Positions 44,308-52,875 of a stretch of 64,000 nt of DNA are shown piece after piece (the first letter of the stretch is position 1; each line of letters opens with the position of its first letter). The stretch spans positions 186,001 through 250,000 of the forward strand of contig CAKTFN010000001.1 of the NCBI GenBank assembly GCA_934561055.1. The letters run 5' to 3'. The notes under the pieces were generated by a model. That model saw only the letters and a list, made by a program, of their open reading frames with translations. It was not told the DNA's origin and made no database searches. Both the position numbers and the translations under genes were made by a program. The stretch is from an uncultured Eubacteriales bacterium (GTDB lineage: Bacteria; Bacillota; Clostridia; Oscillospirales; Acutalibacteraceae).

Positions 44308-45576
44308 CTATGCCGCCGACGGATTTTTTTCGTTCAAAGCGGCAATGCCGCTTTCGGGTTGAGTGCTTTCGTTTTCCGTCACTAATGAGTATTGTTCATC
44401 TGAATTTTCATCATTTTTATCGCATCTTACGCTTAAAGCGCAAAGCAGACGTTTCATTATATCCGTAAAAGTTATTTTTCTGATCCCGATAGGAGAAATC
44501 AGATTATAACCCGCAATTTTTTCGGTTCCTATGAAAAAATCAACAGTTCCCAGAACCTGCCCTTTTTCAACGGGTGCTTCAACATTCAGCGAAAGATTGA
44601 TTTTTGATTCGATTTTTGACTTTTTCCCCGTTTCAAGAGTTAAAGGAAGAATTTTTTCAATTTCCGGTTTGACCGAATTTTCAATTCCGTTTATTACAGA
44701 AACATCGGTAATCAAACTTTTGTCAAATTCGGGTGTAACATTTTCATAATTTGCAAAGCCCCAATTCAAAAGTTTTTTTGCGCCTTCAAATCTGTCCGTG
44801 CTGTTTTCCGCGCCAAGTATGACGGCAATAAGATGAAGCTCGTTTCTCATTGCACTTGCGCTTATGCAATGACCGGCCTTTGATGTTGTTCCGGTCTTGA
44901 GACCGGTTGTTCCTTTATAAAAACGAACAAGCTTATTCGTATTGACGAGTTCCGTTGCTCCGTCACGCAATTTATCCATCCACACCGTTGTGTAGTTGCG
45001 GATACGTTCATGGCTCAGAAGCTCTTTTGACATCAAAGCAATGTCATACGCACTCGTCAAATGATTCGTTGTGTCATCGTCAAGACCGGTGCAATTAACA
45101 AAATTCGTTTCGTTCATTCCGAGTATTTTTGCTTTTTCGTTCATCAGTTTTACAAAGCCTTCTTCGCTTCCGGCAATATGCTCGGCAAGAGCCGTGCAGG
45201 CATCGTTTGCACTTCCGATTGCCGAGGCGCGCAAAAGCTCGTCAACTGTCATTGTTTCACCTTCTTTGAGCCATATCTGAGAGCCGCCTTTTCCCGCCGC
45301 TGCCGTACTTGCGGTTACCTTGTCTTCAAGAGAAAGCTTTCCTTCGTCAATTTTTTCAATAACAAGCAAAAGTGTCATAATTTTGGTTACCGAAGCCGGA
45401 TAAAGCTTTTCATGCTCATTATTTTTGAGTAACACCTTTCCGCTTGATGCATCCATCAGAACATAGCTTTTTGCTTTGACATCCAAGTTTTCGCTTTCGT
45501 TTTCGGCAACTACATTAAAAATCACAAACGGGCTTATTGTTATAATACTGAGCAAGAGAGAAATTATTCTTTTCAT
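44308..45576 (-). CDS. D-alanyl-D-alanine carboxypeptidase (PBP5-like), second paralogue
   Basis: Secreted wall enzyme of 422 aa. Signal peptide about 1-24; active-site triad SVTK at 62-65, SANDACTAL and KTGTTSKAGH. The C-terminal PBP5 domain is followed by an amphipathic segment (TDIMKRLLCAL) and a polar tail of about 35 residues rich in Glu, Asn and Ser, longer than usual. This is probably the vegetative D,D-carboxypeptidase, as opposed to the copy beside ytfJ (inference). Confidence 0.93.
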   Translation of the reverse strand: MKRIISLLLSIITISPFVIFNVVAENESENLDVKAKSYVLMDASSGKVLLKNNEHEKLYPASVTKIMTLLLVIEKIDEGKLSLEDKVTASTAAAGKGGSQIWLKEGETMTVDELLRASAIGSANDACTALAEHIAGSEEGFVKLMNEKAKILGMNETNFVNCTGLDDDTTNHLTSAYDIALMSKELLSHERIRNYTTVWMDKLRDGATELVNTNKLVRFYKGTTGLKTGTTSKAGHCISASAMRNELHLIAVILGAENSTDRFEGAKKLLNWGFANYENVTPEFDKSLITDVSVINGIENSVKPEIEKILPLTLETGKKSKIESKINLSLNVEAPVEKGQVLGTVDFFIGTEKIAGYNLISPIGIRKITFTDIMKRLLCALSVRCDKNDENSDEQYSLVTENESTQPESGIAALNEKNPSAA

Positions 45577-45592
45577 TCATCATCACCTCACA

Positions 45593-45598
45593 ATTATA
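45593..45598 (-). promoter_or_regulatory. Candidate -10 box of the second carboxypeptidase gene
   Basis: TATAAT on the minus strand 17 nt before the ATG, with no convincing -35. It is back to back with the mtaB promoter. Confidence 0.35.
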
Positions 45599-45631
45599 TA
45601 TGAAGTATGTGATAAATTTAAAACAAAATTA

Positions 45632-45660
45632 TTGAAATAGCGCAAGCATTGCATTATAAT
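45632..45660 (+). promoter_or_regulatory. Promoter of mtaB
   Basis: TTGAAA (45632-45637) and TATAAT (45655-45660) with 17-nt spacing, 40 nt before the mtaB ATG. Confidence 0.82.
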
Positions 45661-45699
45661 TAACAGTTGCATATATTCTTATTTTTTGCGAGGTTAAAA

Positions 45700-46989
45700 A
45701 TGAAAGTTGCTTTTTATACTCTCGGTTGCAAGGTCAATCAGTACGAAAGCCAATCACTGAGTGAACTTTTAAATAAATTCGGGTTTGAAACCGTCGATAA
45801 AGATGAAAACGCCGATGTGTATATCATCAACTCCTGCACGGTTACTGCCGAATCCGACAGAAAAACAAGGCAGGCTGTTCGCCGTTTCAAAAGGAACAAT
45901 CCCAATTCCGTTGTTGTCCTGACCGGATGTATGCCGCAGGCATATCCGGAGGATGCAAAAGCGCTTCTCCAGGCAGACATAGTCATCGGAAACAAAAACA
46001 ACAGTGATTTGCCGGAGATACTCGAAGAATTCTTCCGCGACAAAAAAAGACGTGTTCTCACTTCAAAGCACGAAACCGGTGACCCGTTCTCATCCTGTTC
46101 GATTTCATCTTTTGAAGAACGAACAAGAGCATACGTCAAAATTCAGGACGGTTGCAACAGATTTTGTTCATACTGCATTATCCCCGTTTCAAGAGGCAGA
46201 GTGCGCTCAAAGCCGCTTGATGAATTGAAAGAAGAACTTCTCAAACTTGCTTCTTCGGGATATAAAGAAGTTGTCCTCGTCGGAATCAATCTTTCATCAT
46301 ACGGCCGGGACATCGGCAAAAAGTTCAGTGATGCAGTTAAACTTGCCTGTTCGATTGACGGAATCGAACGTGTTCGTCTCGGTTCGCTTGAGCCTGACCA
46401 TCTCACGGACGAAATTGTTGAAGAACTTTCAAAATGCAAAAAGCTCTGTCCTCAATTTCACATTTCACTTCAAAGCGGCTGCAACAACACACTGAAGCGT
46501 ATGAACCGCCATTACACGGCCGAAGAATACAAAGAACTTTGCTCGTCACTGAGAAAGCATTTTAATGACTGCACGCTTACAACCGACGTCATGGTCGGCT
46601 TCTGCGGCGAAAGCGACGAAGATTTTATCGAGAGCCTGAACTTTGTAAAAGAAATCGGTTTTGAAAAAGTACATGTTTTCCCATATTCCGTCCGCACAGG
46701 AACAAAAGCGGAAAAAATGGACGGTCATCTTCCGAAGGCGGTCAAAGAAGAGCGTTCGGCAATCATGATAAGCGAATGTGAAAAAAACCGCTGCGCTTTT
46801 CTTGCTTCTCAGGTCGGCCGAACCGTGAATGTTCTTTTTGAAAGTAAAGAAAAAGACGGAATGATTTTGGGACATACCGCAAATTATACTCCGGTCAAGG
46901 TTCACGGTGAACATTCTCTTTTCGGGACGTTCAGAGACGTAAAAATCACCGACGCAAAGGGTGATTGCTGCATCGGTGAAATAATCTGA
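45700..46989 (+). CDS. mtaB: tRNA N6-threonylcarbamoyladenosine (t6A37) methylthiotransferase MtaB
   Basis: Radical SAM methylthiotransferase that converts t6A to ms2t6A at tRNA position 37; 429 aa. The N-terminal UPF0004 domain has cluster cysteines Cys10, Cys46 and Cys77; the radical SAM cluster is Cys152, Cys156 and Cys159 (DGCNRFCSYC). The opening KVAFYTLGCKVNQYES is typical of MtaB rather than MiaB. A TRAM domain closes the protein. The ATG at 45700 has GAGG 7 nt upstream; an in-frame start 33 nt earlier is not supported. Confidence 0.95.
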   Translation: MKVAFYTLGCKVNQYESQSLSELLNKFGFETVDKDENADVYIINSCTVTAESDRKTRQAVRRFKRNNPNSVVVLTGCMPQAYPEDAKALLQADIVIGNKNNSDLPEILEEFFRDKKRRVLTSKHETGDPFSSCSISSFEERTRAYVKIQDGCNRFCSYCIIPVSRGRVRSKPLDELKEELLKLASSGYKEVVLVGINLSSYGRDIGKKFSDAVKLACSIDGIERVRLGSLEPDHLTDEIVEELSKCKKLCPQFHISLQSGCNNTLKRMNRHYTAEEYKELCSSLRKHFNDCTLTTDVMVGFCGESDEDFIESLNFVKEIGFEKVHVFPYSVRTGTKAEKMDGHLPKAVKEERSAIMISECEKNRCAFLASQVGRTVNVLFESKEKDGMILGHTANYTPVKVHGEHSLFGTFRDVKITDAKGDCCIGEII

Positions 46990-46990
46990 A

Positions 46991-48172
46991 TTATAAAATT
47001 ATTATCGGGCTTGTTTGTTCACGCGAACAGCCCGGTATTTCTTTTGAAAAAAGAGAGAATTTATCCGTACATCGGCATTCAAGTTCATAAATCATTTTTC
47101 CTTTTTCCGAAAGTCTGTCGGCTTCGGATTTTTTTGTAATAACCGGAAGCCGCGGTTCTCTCTCTTTCAAAATTTCAAAACCTTTTTTGTTCGCCGCCAA
47201 AATTTTTAAATACGGCGGATTCCCTTTTGCAAGGTTATTCGGAACACCGAGAAAACACAGCATCACGGCACGTCTTACTGCAGCCTGAGTAATGCTTTTT
47301 ACTTTTACGGCATTAATCAATTCTTCGGTTGAGCTTGAATTGCGTGACTTTGAAAAAACACGTTCGGCGAGACCGTTTTCGTTGGGTATATATAATTTCA
47401 TTTCGTCAAGAGTCATATTTCTCAATGTGGCAATTACAACCCTGTCCGCATTTTCGATTTTGCACGGATAAAGCTTTTTTCTCTCTTTCAGAACCAATTC
47501 ATCATACATTTCCAAAGGAATATAATTTTTGATTTCTTCAATTGATTCAACATTTCGTAACGCACCTGCGCTTGCAAAAAGATTATTTTTTAATTTTCTT
47601 TCCTCATGATCGGCTTTGTGCCTTTCAATCGGAAGAAAGTCAAAAGATGCGGCGAGCTTTTCTTTTTGTCTGATATATTCGACGGCAAGAGTATTGTTGG
47701 GCCTTTCAAGGACAGAAGAAACTTCCTTTCCGAACGCTTCCCCTATTGCTTTCTGAAGTGCCGTTGGATATGTATTTCCTTGTGAAATGAGGCTTCTCAC
47801 TTTTTCGCCGATTTTCGGAGAATCAACCGCTTTTGCGGCCTCTTCGAGAAGAATTTTATCGGCCGTTTCGCATCCGAAAGAAAGAAAATCAATCGGAATT
47901 GATGAAAGAAGGCTCACTGCACCCCTTGCAAAATTTTCGGCACTTGAACAAGCCCACGGAGTCGGTATTTCGATAACAAGATCGGCGCCGCAGGAAACAG
48001 CGGCCTTTGCACGACTTTGCTTATCGGCAATTGAACAATCTCCGCGCTGAACAAAATTTCCGCTCATGGCGCAGACAATATGCGTCGCTCCGTTTTCACG
48101 GGTCTTTTCAATCTGATATTTATGTCCGTTATGAAACGGGTTATATTCGCAAACAATTCCGGCAACCTTCAA
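46991..48172 (-). CDS. tmcAL: tRNA(Met) cytidine acetate ligase TmcAL
   Basis: Makes N4-acetylcytidine at the wobble base of elongator tRNA-Met using acetate and ATP; 393 aa (YlbM family). Motifs: GIVCEYNPFHNGH nucleotidyltransferase HxxGH-type loop, MSGNFVQRGDCSI and ADLVIEIPTPWACSSAENFA. The start is set at TTG 48172 (MKVAGIVCEYNPF), 8 nt after GGCGG; GTG at 48181 is the alternative. It converges on mtaB with one base between the stop codons; its last codons carry a hairpin that may terminate mtaB. Confidence 0.94.
   Translation of the reverse strand: MKVAGIVCEYNPFHNGHKYQIEKTRENGATHIVCAMSGNFVQRGDCSIADKQSRAKAAVSCGADLVIEIPTPWACSSAENFARGAVSLLSSIPIDFLSFGCETADKILLEEAAKAVDSPKIGEKVRSLISQGNTYPTALQKAIGEAFGKEVSSVLERPNNTLAVEYIRQKEKLAASFDFLPIERHKADHEERKLKNNLFASAGALRNVESIEEIKNYIPLEMYDELVLKERKKLYPCKIENADRVVIATLRNMTLDEMKLYIPNENGLAERVFSKSRNSSSTEELINAVKVKSITQAAVRRAVMLCFLGVPNNLAKGNPPYLKILAANKKGFEILKEREPRLPVITKKSEADRLSEKGKMIYELECRCTDKFSLFSKEIPGCSREQTSPIIIL
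47006..47034 (+). terminator. Hairpin inside the tmcAL 3' end, probable mtaB terminator
   Basis: CGGGC/GCCCG (47006-47010 with 47030-47034) and TGTTC/GAACA (47016-47020 with 47025-47029) form an interrupted stem, followed on the plus strand by TATTTCTTTT. It lies in the coding sequence of the opposite gene. Confidence 0.5.
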
Positions 48173-48196
48173 AACATCCACCGCCTTTCGGAGATT

Positions 48197-48225
48197 ATTC
48201 TATTTGATTTTCTTTTCATTGTCAA
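48197..48225 (-). promoter_or_regulatory. Promoter of tmcAL, abutting the DUF1540 terminator
   Basis: Minus-strand TTGACA (48220-48225) and TAGAAT (48197-48202) with 17-nt spacing. TTGACA begins right at the end of the upstream terminator T-run. Confidence 0.8.
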
Positions 48226-48259
48226 GAAAAAAGCCGCAAAGCTTTTCACTCGGCGGCTT
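48225..48259 (-). terminator. Intrinsic terminator after the DUF1540 gene
   Basis: Minus-strand stem AAGCCGC/GCGGCTT (48231-48237 with 48253-48259), 15-nt loop containing AAAGCTTTT, followed by TTTTTTCTTG. Confidence 0.8.
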
Positions 48260-48272
48260 TTCGGTGAATCAA

Positions 48273-48446
48273 TCAGTTCGACTTCGGAACAAAAGATTCG
48301 CAGTCAACACACTGGCAAACCTTCGGATCGGACTCATGTGTACCGATTGAAACGCAGTTAAGTGTGCAGTAATTTTCCGAATGGCAATGATGAGCACATT
48401 TTTCAACTGTGCATCCGATTGATTTGTTTGCATCTGAGCAACCCAT
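48273..48446 (-). CDS. DUF1540 cysteine-rich protein
   Basis: A 57-aa protein with nine cysteines and several histidines in the DUF1540 arrangement: IGCTVEKCAHHCHSENYC, then IGTHE and QCVDCESF. Likely metal-binding; function unknown. AAGGTGG lies 8 nt before the ATG at 48446 (MGCSDANKS). It has an upstream terminator and its own downstream terminator. Confidence 0.9.
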   Translation of the reverse strand: MGCSDANKSIGCTVEKCAHHCHSENYCTLNCVSIGTHESDPKVCQCVDCESFVPKSN

Positions 48447-48460
48447 TAAAATGACCACCT

Positions 48461-48504
48461 TTTGAAAGAATAAAGCCTAAGCAGCCGGAAACAGCTGTTT
48501 AGGC
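48461..48504 (-). terminator. Intrinsic terminator after the exported zinc-ribbon gene
   Basis: Minus-strand stem of 11 pairs, GCCTAA-CAGC region (48494-48504 with 48475-48485, one G-U), 8-nt loop, followed by TTTATTCTTT. Confidence 0.8.
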
Positions 48505-48540
48505 TCATTATATTCTTTGCACCGAAAGGTCGGTTATTCA

Positions 48541-49977
48541 TTATTTTCCGAAATTTTTAAAATTCTGATAAATCTTATCAAAGAAGTCAATGAAACGCTG
48601 AATCATTCCTTTAATCATCTTTGTAAAGCGCTGCCAAATATTATCCTTAATTGTGGAAATATCTTCAACGGTAACGATTGCAAGAGAGGCACCCATTTCA
48701 CGAAGCTGACCGCCGAAAAGTCCGTCGACAATCATCAGGCATCTTTCTTTTTCCGTTTCGTCAAGAACTGTATTTGCAACTATATCTGCTTTCAAATTTG
48801 CGGCAACGGACGGGTTTGAACCGTGTTTGCCGACAAGTGCAAGGTATGCGGCAACATAAAGGAAGAGTTCAACCTTGTTTTCCGCCGTGTTGAATTTTCT
48901 CATCGGAGGAGTAATAAACCAAAACTTTGATTCATCGTTTGGATTGTTGTCGTTGAAAACAAGATTAAGGAAACCTTTGAATGTTTTGAGTTCATACTCG
49001 TCAATTGTGCCGTTTGCAACTTTGAGATTGAAAAGCGCTCTGATCGGAGCATAAAGCGAAACAGTGTATGTCTGAACAAAGGTCGAAAGAACACCGAGGA
49101 AATATTCAACCGGACCCTTTTCAAGAGTATTTTCAACAATTGCTTTAATGAGACATCTCGAAACAAGAACTGCGTTGTGAGTATCTCTGTCAATAACAGG
49201 GAAGTTATTCATGCTTACGCCGAATGCGCTCAAAAGCGGTTTGACGTTAAGGTCATAATTATTGCACCAGTTTTTCTCAACAAGTTCAAGCATTCCGCTT
49301 TCTTTTGCGATTGTGTCATAGAAGTCATTCGATTTGCTTTCAACGATCGGATTCGGGAAAACAATAACCCTGTCGGAATAGTTCGGATAAAGAAGTTTCC
49401 CGATAATGTTGCAAATTCGTGTTGCGTTTTCGCTCGTATAAAGGTTTTGGCCTCCGTAAAGCTTCACAAGAGTCTTCTTGAGGAAAGAATTAAGGTTTCC
49501 GCAAACGATTGCAATTGTGTTATAAACGGTTTCAACCGTAAGGGTCGCACCGCATTCGGGGCAATAATTTTCGGAAAGTTCATCAGCTTTAAAATATTTT
49601 TTGCAGGTTGAGCAGTAAGGTTCTGACGCACACGGAAGCGAACCCCAATAAAGCTTTTCGTCCCTATGATAAAGGAAATCCACAGAAAGTCCGTAAACGG
49701 TTGTGTTCTTTGCGTCCGAATCGGAACTGTTGATGAGTTTTTCCATGTCGAACTTTCCGTCCGTCTTGTAACCGGAAGGAATGTCGCTGTCATTGAATGT
49801 ATAAGCCTGAAGAGCCTTCCTGAACTGTTCGGCATTGATTTTATCGCTGACAAATCCGGAAATGCTGTCACTGAGACTCTTTTTGGTTGTTGTTTCCTCT
49901 TCGGCCGCAAACGAAAGCACGCTCACGGAAGACAAAAGAAGAACCATTGACAAAATTACGCAGAGTATTTTTTTCAT
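48541..49977 (-). CDS. Exported protein with an internal zinc ribbon, function unknown
   Basis: A 478-aa protein with a Sec signal peptide (about 1-24, cleavage near SFA-AEE). A four-cysteine zinc-ribbon-like knuckle is at Cys122, Cys125, Cys139 and Cys142 (YCSTC ... CPEC), which is unusual in an exported protein. The rest is helical with no recognised domain; the C-terminal 40 residues are amphipathic (WQRFTKMIKGMIQRF) and may contact membrane. It stands alone with a strong promoter and its own terminator, so it is probably well expressed. Confidence 0.8.
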   Translation of the reverse strand: MKKILCVILSMVLLLSSVSVLSFAAEEETTTKKSLSDSISGFVSDKINAEQFRKALQAYTFNDSDIPSGYKTDGKFDMEKLINSSDSDAKNTTVYGLSVDFLYHRDEKLYWGSLPCASEPYCSTCKKYFKADELSENYCPECGATLTVETVYNTIAIVCGNLNSFLKKTLVKLYGGQNLYTSENATRICNIIGKLLYPNYSDRVIVFPNPIVESKSNDFYDTIAKESGMLELVEKNWCNNYDLNVKPLLSAFGVSMNNFPVIDRDTHNAVLVSRCLIKAIVENTLEKGPVEYFLGVLSTFVQTYTVSLYAPIRALFNLKVANGTIDEYELKTFKGFLNLVFNDNNPNDESKFWFITPPMRKFNTAENKVELFLYVAAYLALVGKHGSNPSVAANLKADIVANTVLDETEKERCLMIVDGLFGGQLREMGASLAIVTVEDISTIKDNIWQRFTKMIKGMIQRFIDFFDKIYQNFKNFGK

Positions 49978-50024
49978 ATTAACAACTCCTTTTTGTAATA
50001 TTTAGTGTATTTGTGTTCATTGTT

Positions 50025-50053
50025 AGTTTAACATTTTATCTTACGCATGTCAA
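50025..50053 (-). promoter_or_regulatory. Promoter of the exported zinc-ribbon gene
   Basis: Minus-strand TTGACA (50048-50053) and TAAACT (50025-50030) with 17-nt spacing, followed by a leader of about 40 nt and AAGGAG. Confidence 0.8.
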
Positions 50054-50104
50054 CAATTATTACCCCCATAAAATAATTTTTTCGTTATTTTTGCCGAAAT
50101 TTTA

Positions 50105-50133
50105 TTGAAACATCTCAAAAAAGGTGCTAAAAT
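50105..50133 (+). promoter_or_regulatory. Promoter of the cytidylate-kinase-like gene
   Basis: TTGAAA (50105-50110) and TAAAAT (50128-50133) with 17-nt spacing, 47 nt before the ATG. It diverges from the promoter at 50025-50053. Confidence 0.75.
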
Positions 50134-50180
50134 AACAACATAAAATAATATTATCATTCATTAAGGAAGGAGCGTCAGCT

Positions 50181-50795
50181 ATGAGAATAATCACAATCAG
50201 CCGTGAATTCGGCTCGGGCGGAAGAGAAGTCGGAAAGAGGCTTGCCGATGAACTCGGCTTTGCATATTACGACAAGGAAATTATTACGGCAGTTGCCAAA
50301 AACAGCGAACTTGACGAAGGATACGTTGAAAGGATACTTGAACAAGACACGCCGAGATCTTTTCCGTTTTCATTCGGACATTCCTTTGCCTTTGTTGACT
50401 TTGCCCAGCAGAATTACACTAAGGCTCTTGTTGCTCAGCAAAGTTTCATTCTTCAGCTTGCAAAAAAAGGTGACGATTTTGTAATCGTCGGAAGAAGTGC
50501 GGACGTTATTTTGAGCGAATACTCCCCCTTTAATATTTTTGTTCACGCCGATATGTATTCAAAGATCGACCGCTGCATTGACCGTGCTCCGGAGGACGAA
50601 GAACTTACCCGCCGTGAATACGAAAGACGAATCAAGCAGATTGACTCCTCAAGAGCACGCCACAGAAGTCTTCTTGCCGACTCGTCCTGGGGTAAAAAAG
50701 AAAGCTATCATCTTTGCGTCAACACAACGGGAAAAGAAATCAAAAAGCTCGTTCCCGGAATTGCGGCATACGCAAACGCTTGGTTTGAGAAGTAA
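50181..50795 (+). CDS. Cytidylate kinase-like family protein
   Basis: A 204-aa P-loop nucleotide kinase related to Cmk. The N-terminal loop is SREFGSGGREVGKRLADELG, followed by YYDKEII and the conserved VIVGRSAD and RARHRSLLAD blocks. This family (often called cytidylate kinase-like) is common in gut Clostridia in addition to true Cmk; substrate not known. AAGGAGG-like AAGGAAGGAG precedes the ATG. Confidence 0.92.
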   Translation: MRIITISREFGSGGREVGKRLADELGFAYYDKEIITAVAKNSELDEGYVERILEQDTPRSFPFSFGHSFAFVDFAQQNYTKALVAQQSFILQLAKKGDDFVIVGRSADVILSEYSPFNIFVHADMYSKIDRCIDRAPEDEELTRREYERRIKQIDSSRARHRSLLADSSWGKKESYHLCVNTTGKEIKKLVPGIAAYANAWFEK

Positions 50796-50855
50796 GCATT
50801 TCTGCTTTTAGAGTGTCGCACTCAATGCGGTCTAAAAGATAAAATCAAAATAAAG

Positions 50856-50916
50856 AAGCTATAATTCACAGTACATCTGTTTTTATGTTTTCCGTGAATT
50901 ATAGCTTTTGTTTTTT
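50856..50916 (+). terminator. Probable terminator after the cytidylate-kinase-like gene
   Basis: Perfect 14-bp stem (50856-50869 with 50894-50907), then TTGTTTTTT. The 24-nt loop is long and itself holds ACAG/CTGT, so the structure may be more than a simple terminator. Confidence 0.7.
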
Positions 50917-51040
50917 CCTTCCGAGTTTGAAAAAAGTTCCTGCTCTTGAGCGTTTTTTGCTAACAGTACCTTTTGTACAAGCATTAATTCAAAAAAGCGT
51001 TTTATGCGTCTAAATACAGCAAACCGTTTTTCTTACTAAA

Positions 51041-51070
51041 TTGTAATGGAAACGTCGAAAAAAATATGAT
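51041..51070 (+). promoter_or_regulatory. Promoter of the two-component/ABC operon
   Basis: TTGTAA (51041-51046) and TATGAT (51065-51070) with 18-nt spacing, 24 nt before the regulator ATG. Confidence 0.6.
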
Positions 51071-51094
51071 AGAATTGTGTTGAGGTGTTATATT

Positions 51095-51772
51095 ATGAAC
51101 ATATTTCTTCTTGAAGACGACGAAGCTATCGGAATCGGATTAAAGTATTCCCTTGAAAACGAAGGGTACTCAACAACGCTCGCAAAAAGCGTTTCCGAAG
51201 CCTTGAAAATTATTTCCGCAACCGATTTTTCTTTATACATTCTTGATCTGAATCTTCCGGACGGAAGCGGCTACAATGTCTGCAAAACAATCAAAAGCAA
51301 AGGAGATTTTCCCGTAATATTTCTGACGGCATATGACGACGAAGTCAACGTGGTCATGGGTCTTGATATCGGAGCGGACGACTACATCACAAAACCGTTC
51401 AGAGTTCGTGAATTGATTGCAAGAATCAAAAGCGTCATGCGCCGCTGCGGAAAGGACAGAACCGAGCAGATTGTTAAACTCGGAAACGTCACAGTCAATC
51501 TCAACGAAGCAAAGGTCTCAAAAGACGGAGAAGACATTATACTTACGGCGATGGAATATCGCCTTCTTCTCACTTTCCTCAACAACAGAGGAAAGGTTCT
51601 TTCACGCAACAAACTTCTTGAAGAAATTTGGGACGTTGACGGTGACTTTGTCAACGATAACACGTTGACCGTATACATCAAAAGACTCAGAGATAAAATT
51701 GAAAGGGATCCCGCTTGTCCGCAAATCATTAGAACCGTTCGCGGACTGGGATATGTGATTGAAAATGATTGA
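51095..51772 (+). CDS. OmpR-family response regulator (BceR/VncR-like)
   Basis: A 225-aa regulator: receiver domain with LEDDEA, phospho-acceptor Asp51 in ILDLNLPDGSG and YITKPFRV, then a winged-helix domain ending IKRLRDKIERDP and VRGLGYVI. GAGG lies before the ATG at 51095, chosen over an in-frame start 18 nt earlier. It overlaps the kinase by 8 nt and probably binds the direct repeat ahead of the ABC genes. Confidence 0.95.
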   Translation: MNIFLLEDDEAIGIGLKYSLENEGYSTTLAKSVSEALKIISATDFSLYILDLNLPDGSGYNVCKTIKSKGDFPVIFLTAYDDEVNVVMGLDIGADDYITKPFRVRELIARIKSVMRRCGKDRTEQIVKLGNVTVNLNEAKVSKDGEDIILTAMEYRLLLTFLNNRGKVLSRNKLLEEIWDVDGDFVNDNTLTVYIKRLRDKIERDPACPQIIRTVRGLGYVIEND

Positions 51773-52763
51773 CAAGAATTTTAAAATTGTTTTATCGCTA
51801 AGTGTGAGCCTGACTTTGCTTTTCTCGGCGTTTTGCTTTTTTTACGGTGTTATTCCGGGACTGCTCTGCCTTTTTTGCGGGTTTTCCGTTACGGCGGGTT
51901 ACATCGTTTTCACAAAAAATCGGTTTAAAAAAATCGAGGAGCTGAACGACTATCTTGATGCCGTGTGCGCCGGAAAACTTGACCTTGACATTCCGGACAA
52001 CAGTGAGGGTGAGCTTTCGATTTTAAAAAACAATCTTTATAAAGTCATCGCTATGCTCCGTTTTAAAAACGACCAGCTTAAAAAGGACAAGCTTTATCTT
52101 GCCGATTCAATGACAGACATCTCTCATCAGCTTAAAACACCGCTCACTTCAATGATGGTTATGTGCGACATTCTAAAAGATGAGCAATCGGCAGAAAAGC
52201 GCAAAGACTTTGTTGACATTATTCAGACGCAGCTTGAAAAAATGCGCTGGCTCATTCAAAACCTTTTGAAACTTTCAAAGCTTGACGCAGGAACGGTTGA
52301 ATTTAAAAATGAACCGCTTTCGGCAAAAGCAATCGTTGAAGAAAGCGTCAAACCGTTTCTTATTAACCTTGACCTTCGCGAAATCAAACTTTCAAAAAGC
52401 GGCTGTGATTTTTCGTTCAGCGGAGACAGAGGTTGGATAACCGAAGCCATTTCAAACATTATTAAAAATGACATTGAGCATACACCCTGCGCCGGAACAA
52501 TCGATATAAAACTTAGCAACACCGCTCTTTTCGGAATAATTTCAATCACCGACAACGGTTGCGGAATTGACGAAGAAGATCAAAAGCATATTTTTGAACG
52601 ATTTTATCGCGGCAAGAATTCTTCACCCGACAGCGTGGGAATAGGACTTCCTCTTTCCCAGGCTATTATCCGACAGCACGGCGGAAAAATCAAAGTCAAA
52701 AGCGAAATTCAAAAAGGAACGACTTTTGAGTTGTATCTTCCGCTTTATATTGAAAAAGCGTAA
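51765..52763 (+). CDS. Sensor histidine kinase of the intramembrane-sensing type
   Basis: A 332-aa kinase with two membrane helices (about 8-30 and 32-50) and almost no external loop, the layout of kinases that sense through a partner ABC permease (BceS type). His121 in MTDISHQLKTPLTSM is the phospho-acceptor; HATPase motifs are IIKNDIEHT, DNGCGID and GIGLPLSQA. The ATG at 51765 overlaps the regulator stop. Confidence 0.93.
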   Translation: MIDKNFKIVLSLSVSLTLLFSAFCFFYGVIPGLLCLFCGFSVTAGYIVFTKNRFKKIEELNDYLDAVCAGKLDLDIPDNSEGELSILKNNLYKVIAMLRFKNDQLKKDKLYLADSMTDISHQLKTPLTSMMVMCDILKDEQSAEKRKDFVDIIQTQLEKMRWLIQNLLKLSKLDAGTVEFKNEPLSAKAIVEESVKPFLINLDLREIKLSKSGCDFSFSGDRGWITEAISNIIKNDIEHTPCAGTIDIKLSNTALFGIISITDNGCGIDEEDQKHIFERFYRGKNSSPDSVGIGLPLSQAIIRQHGGKIKVKSEIQKGTTFELYLPLYIEKA

Positions 52764-52772
52764 TATTACTGT

Positions 52773-52791
52773 ATTGTCACTTAATTGTCAC
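52773..52791 (+). promoter_or_regulatory. Direct repeat, likely response-regulator operator
   Basis: ATTGTCAC occurs at 52773-52780 and again at 52784-52791, 11 bp start to start, the tandem spacing typical of OmpR/PhoB-family sites. A TAATAT at 52813-52818 could be the -10; the spacing to TTGTCA (22 nt) is too long for a normal -35, which fits an activator-dependent promoter. Confidence 0.55.
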
Positions 52792-52875
52792 CGAATAGTA
52801 AGTTTGAGTGTGTAATATTAAAGGCAGCAAAGAAAACAAAACACACTTTTCTTCAATTGAAAGGAGTTCACAAAA

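Larger units (their letters stand above)
50796..51094. other. Intergenic region with two inverted repeats
   Basis: This 299-nt stretch has no convincing gene. TTTTAGA/TCTAAAA (50806-50812, 50831-50837) forms a weak hairpin, and AAGCTATAATTCAC/GTGAATTATAGCTT (50856-50869, 50894-50907) forms a perfect 14-bp stem with a 24-nt loop followed by TTGTTTTTT. From about 50940 to 51040 only AT-rich sequence is seen, then the promoter of the next operon. Confidence 0.5.
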
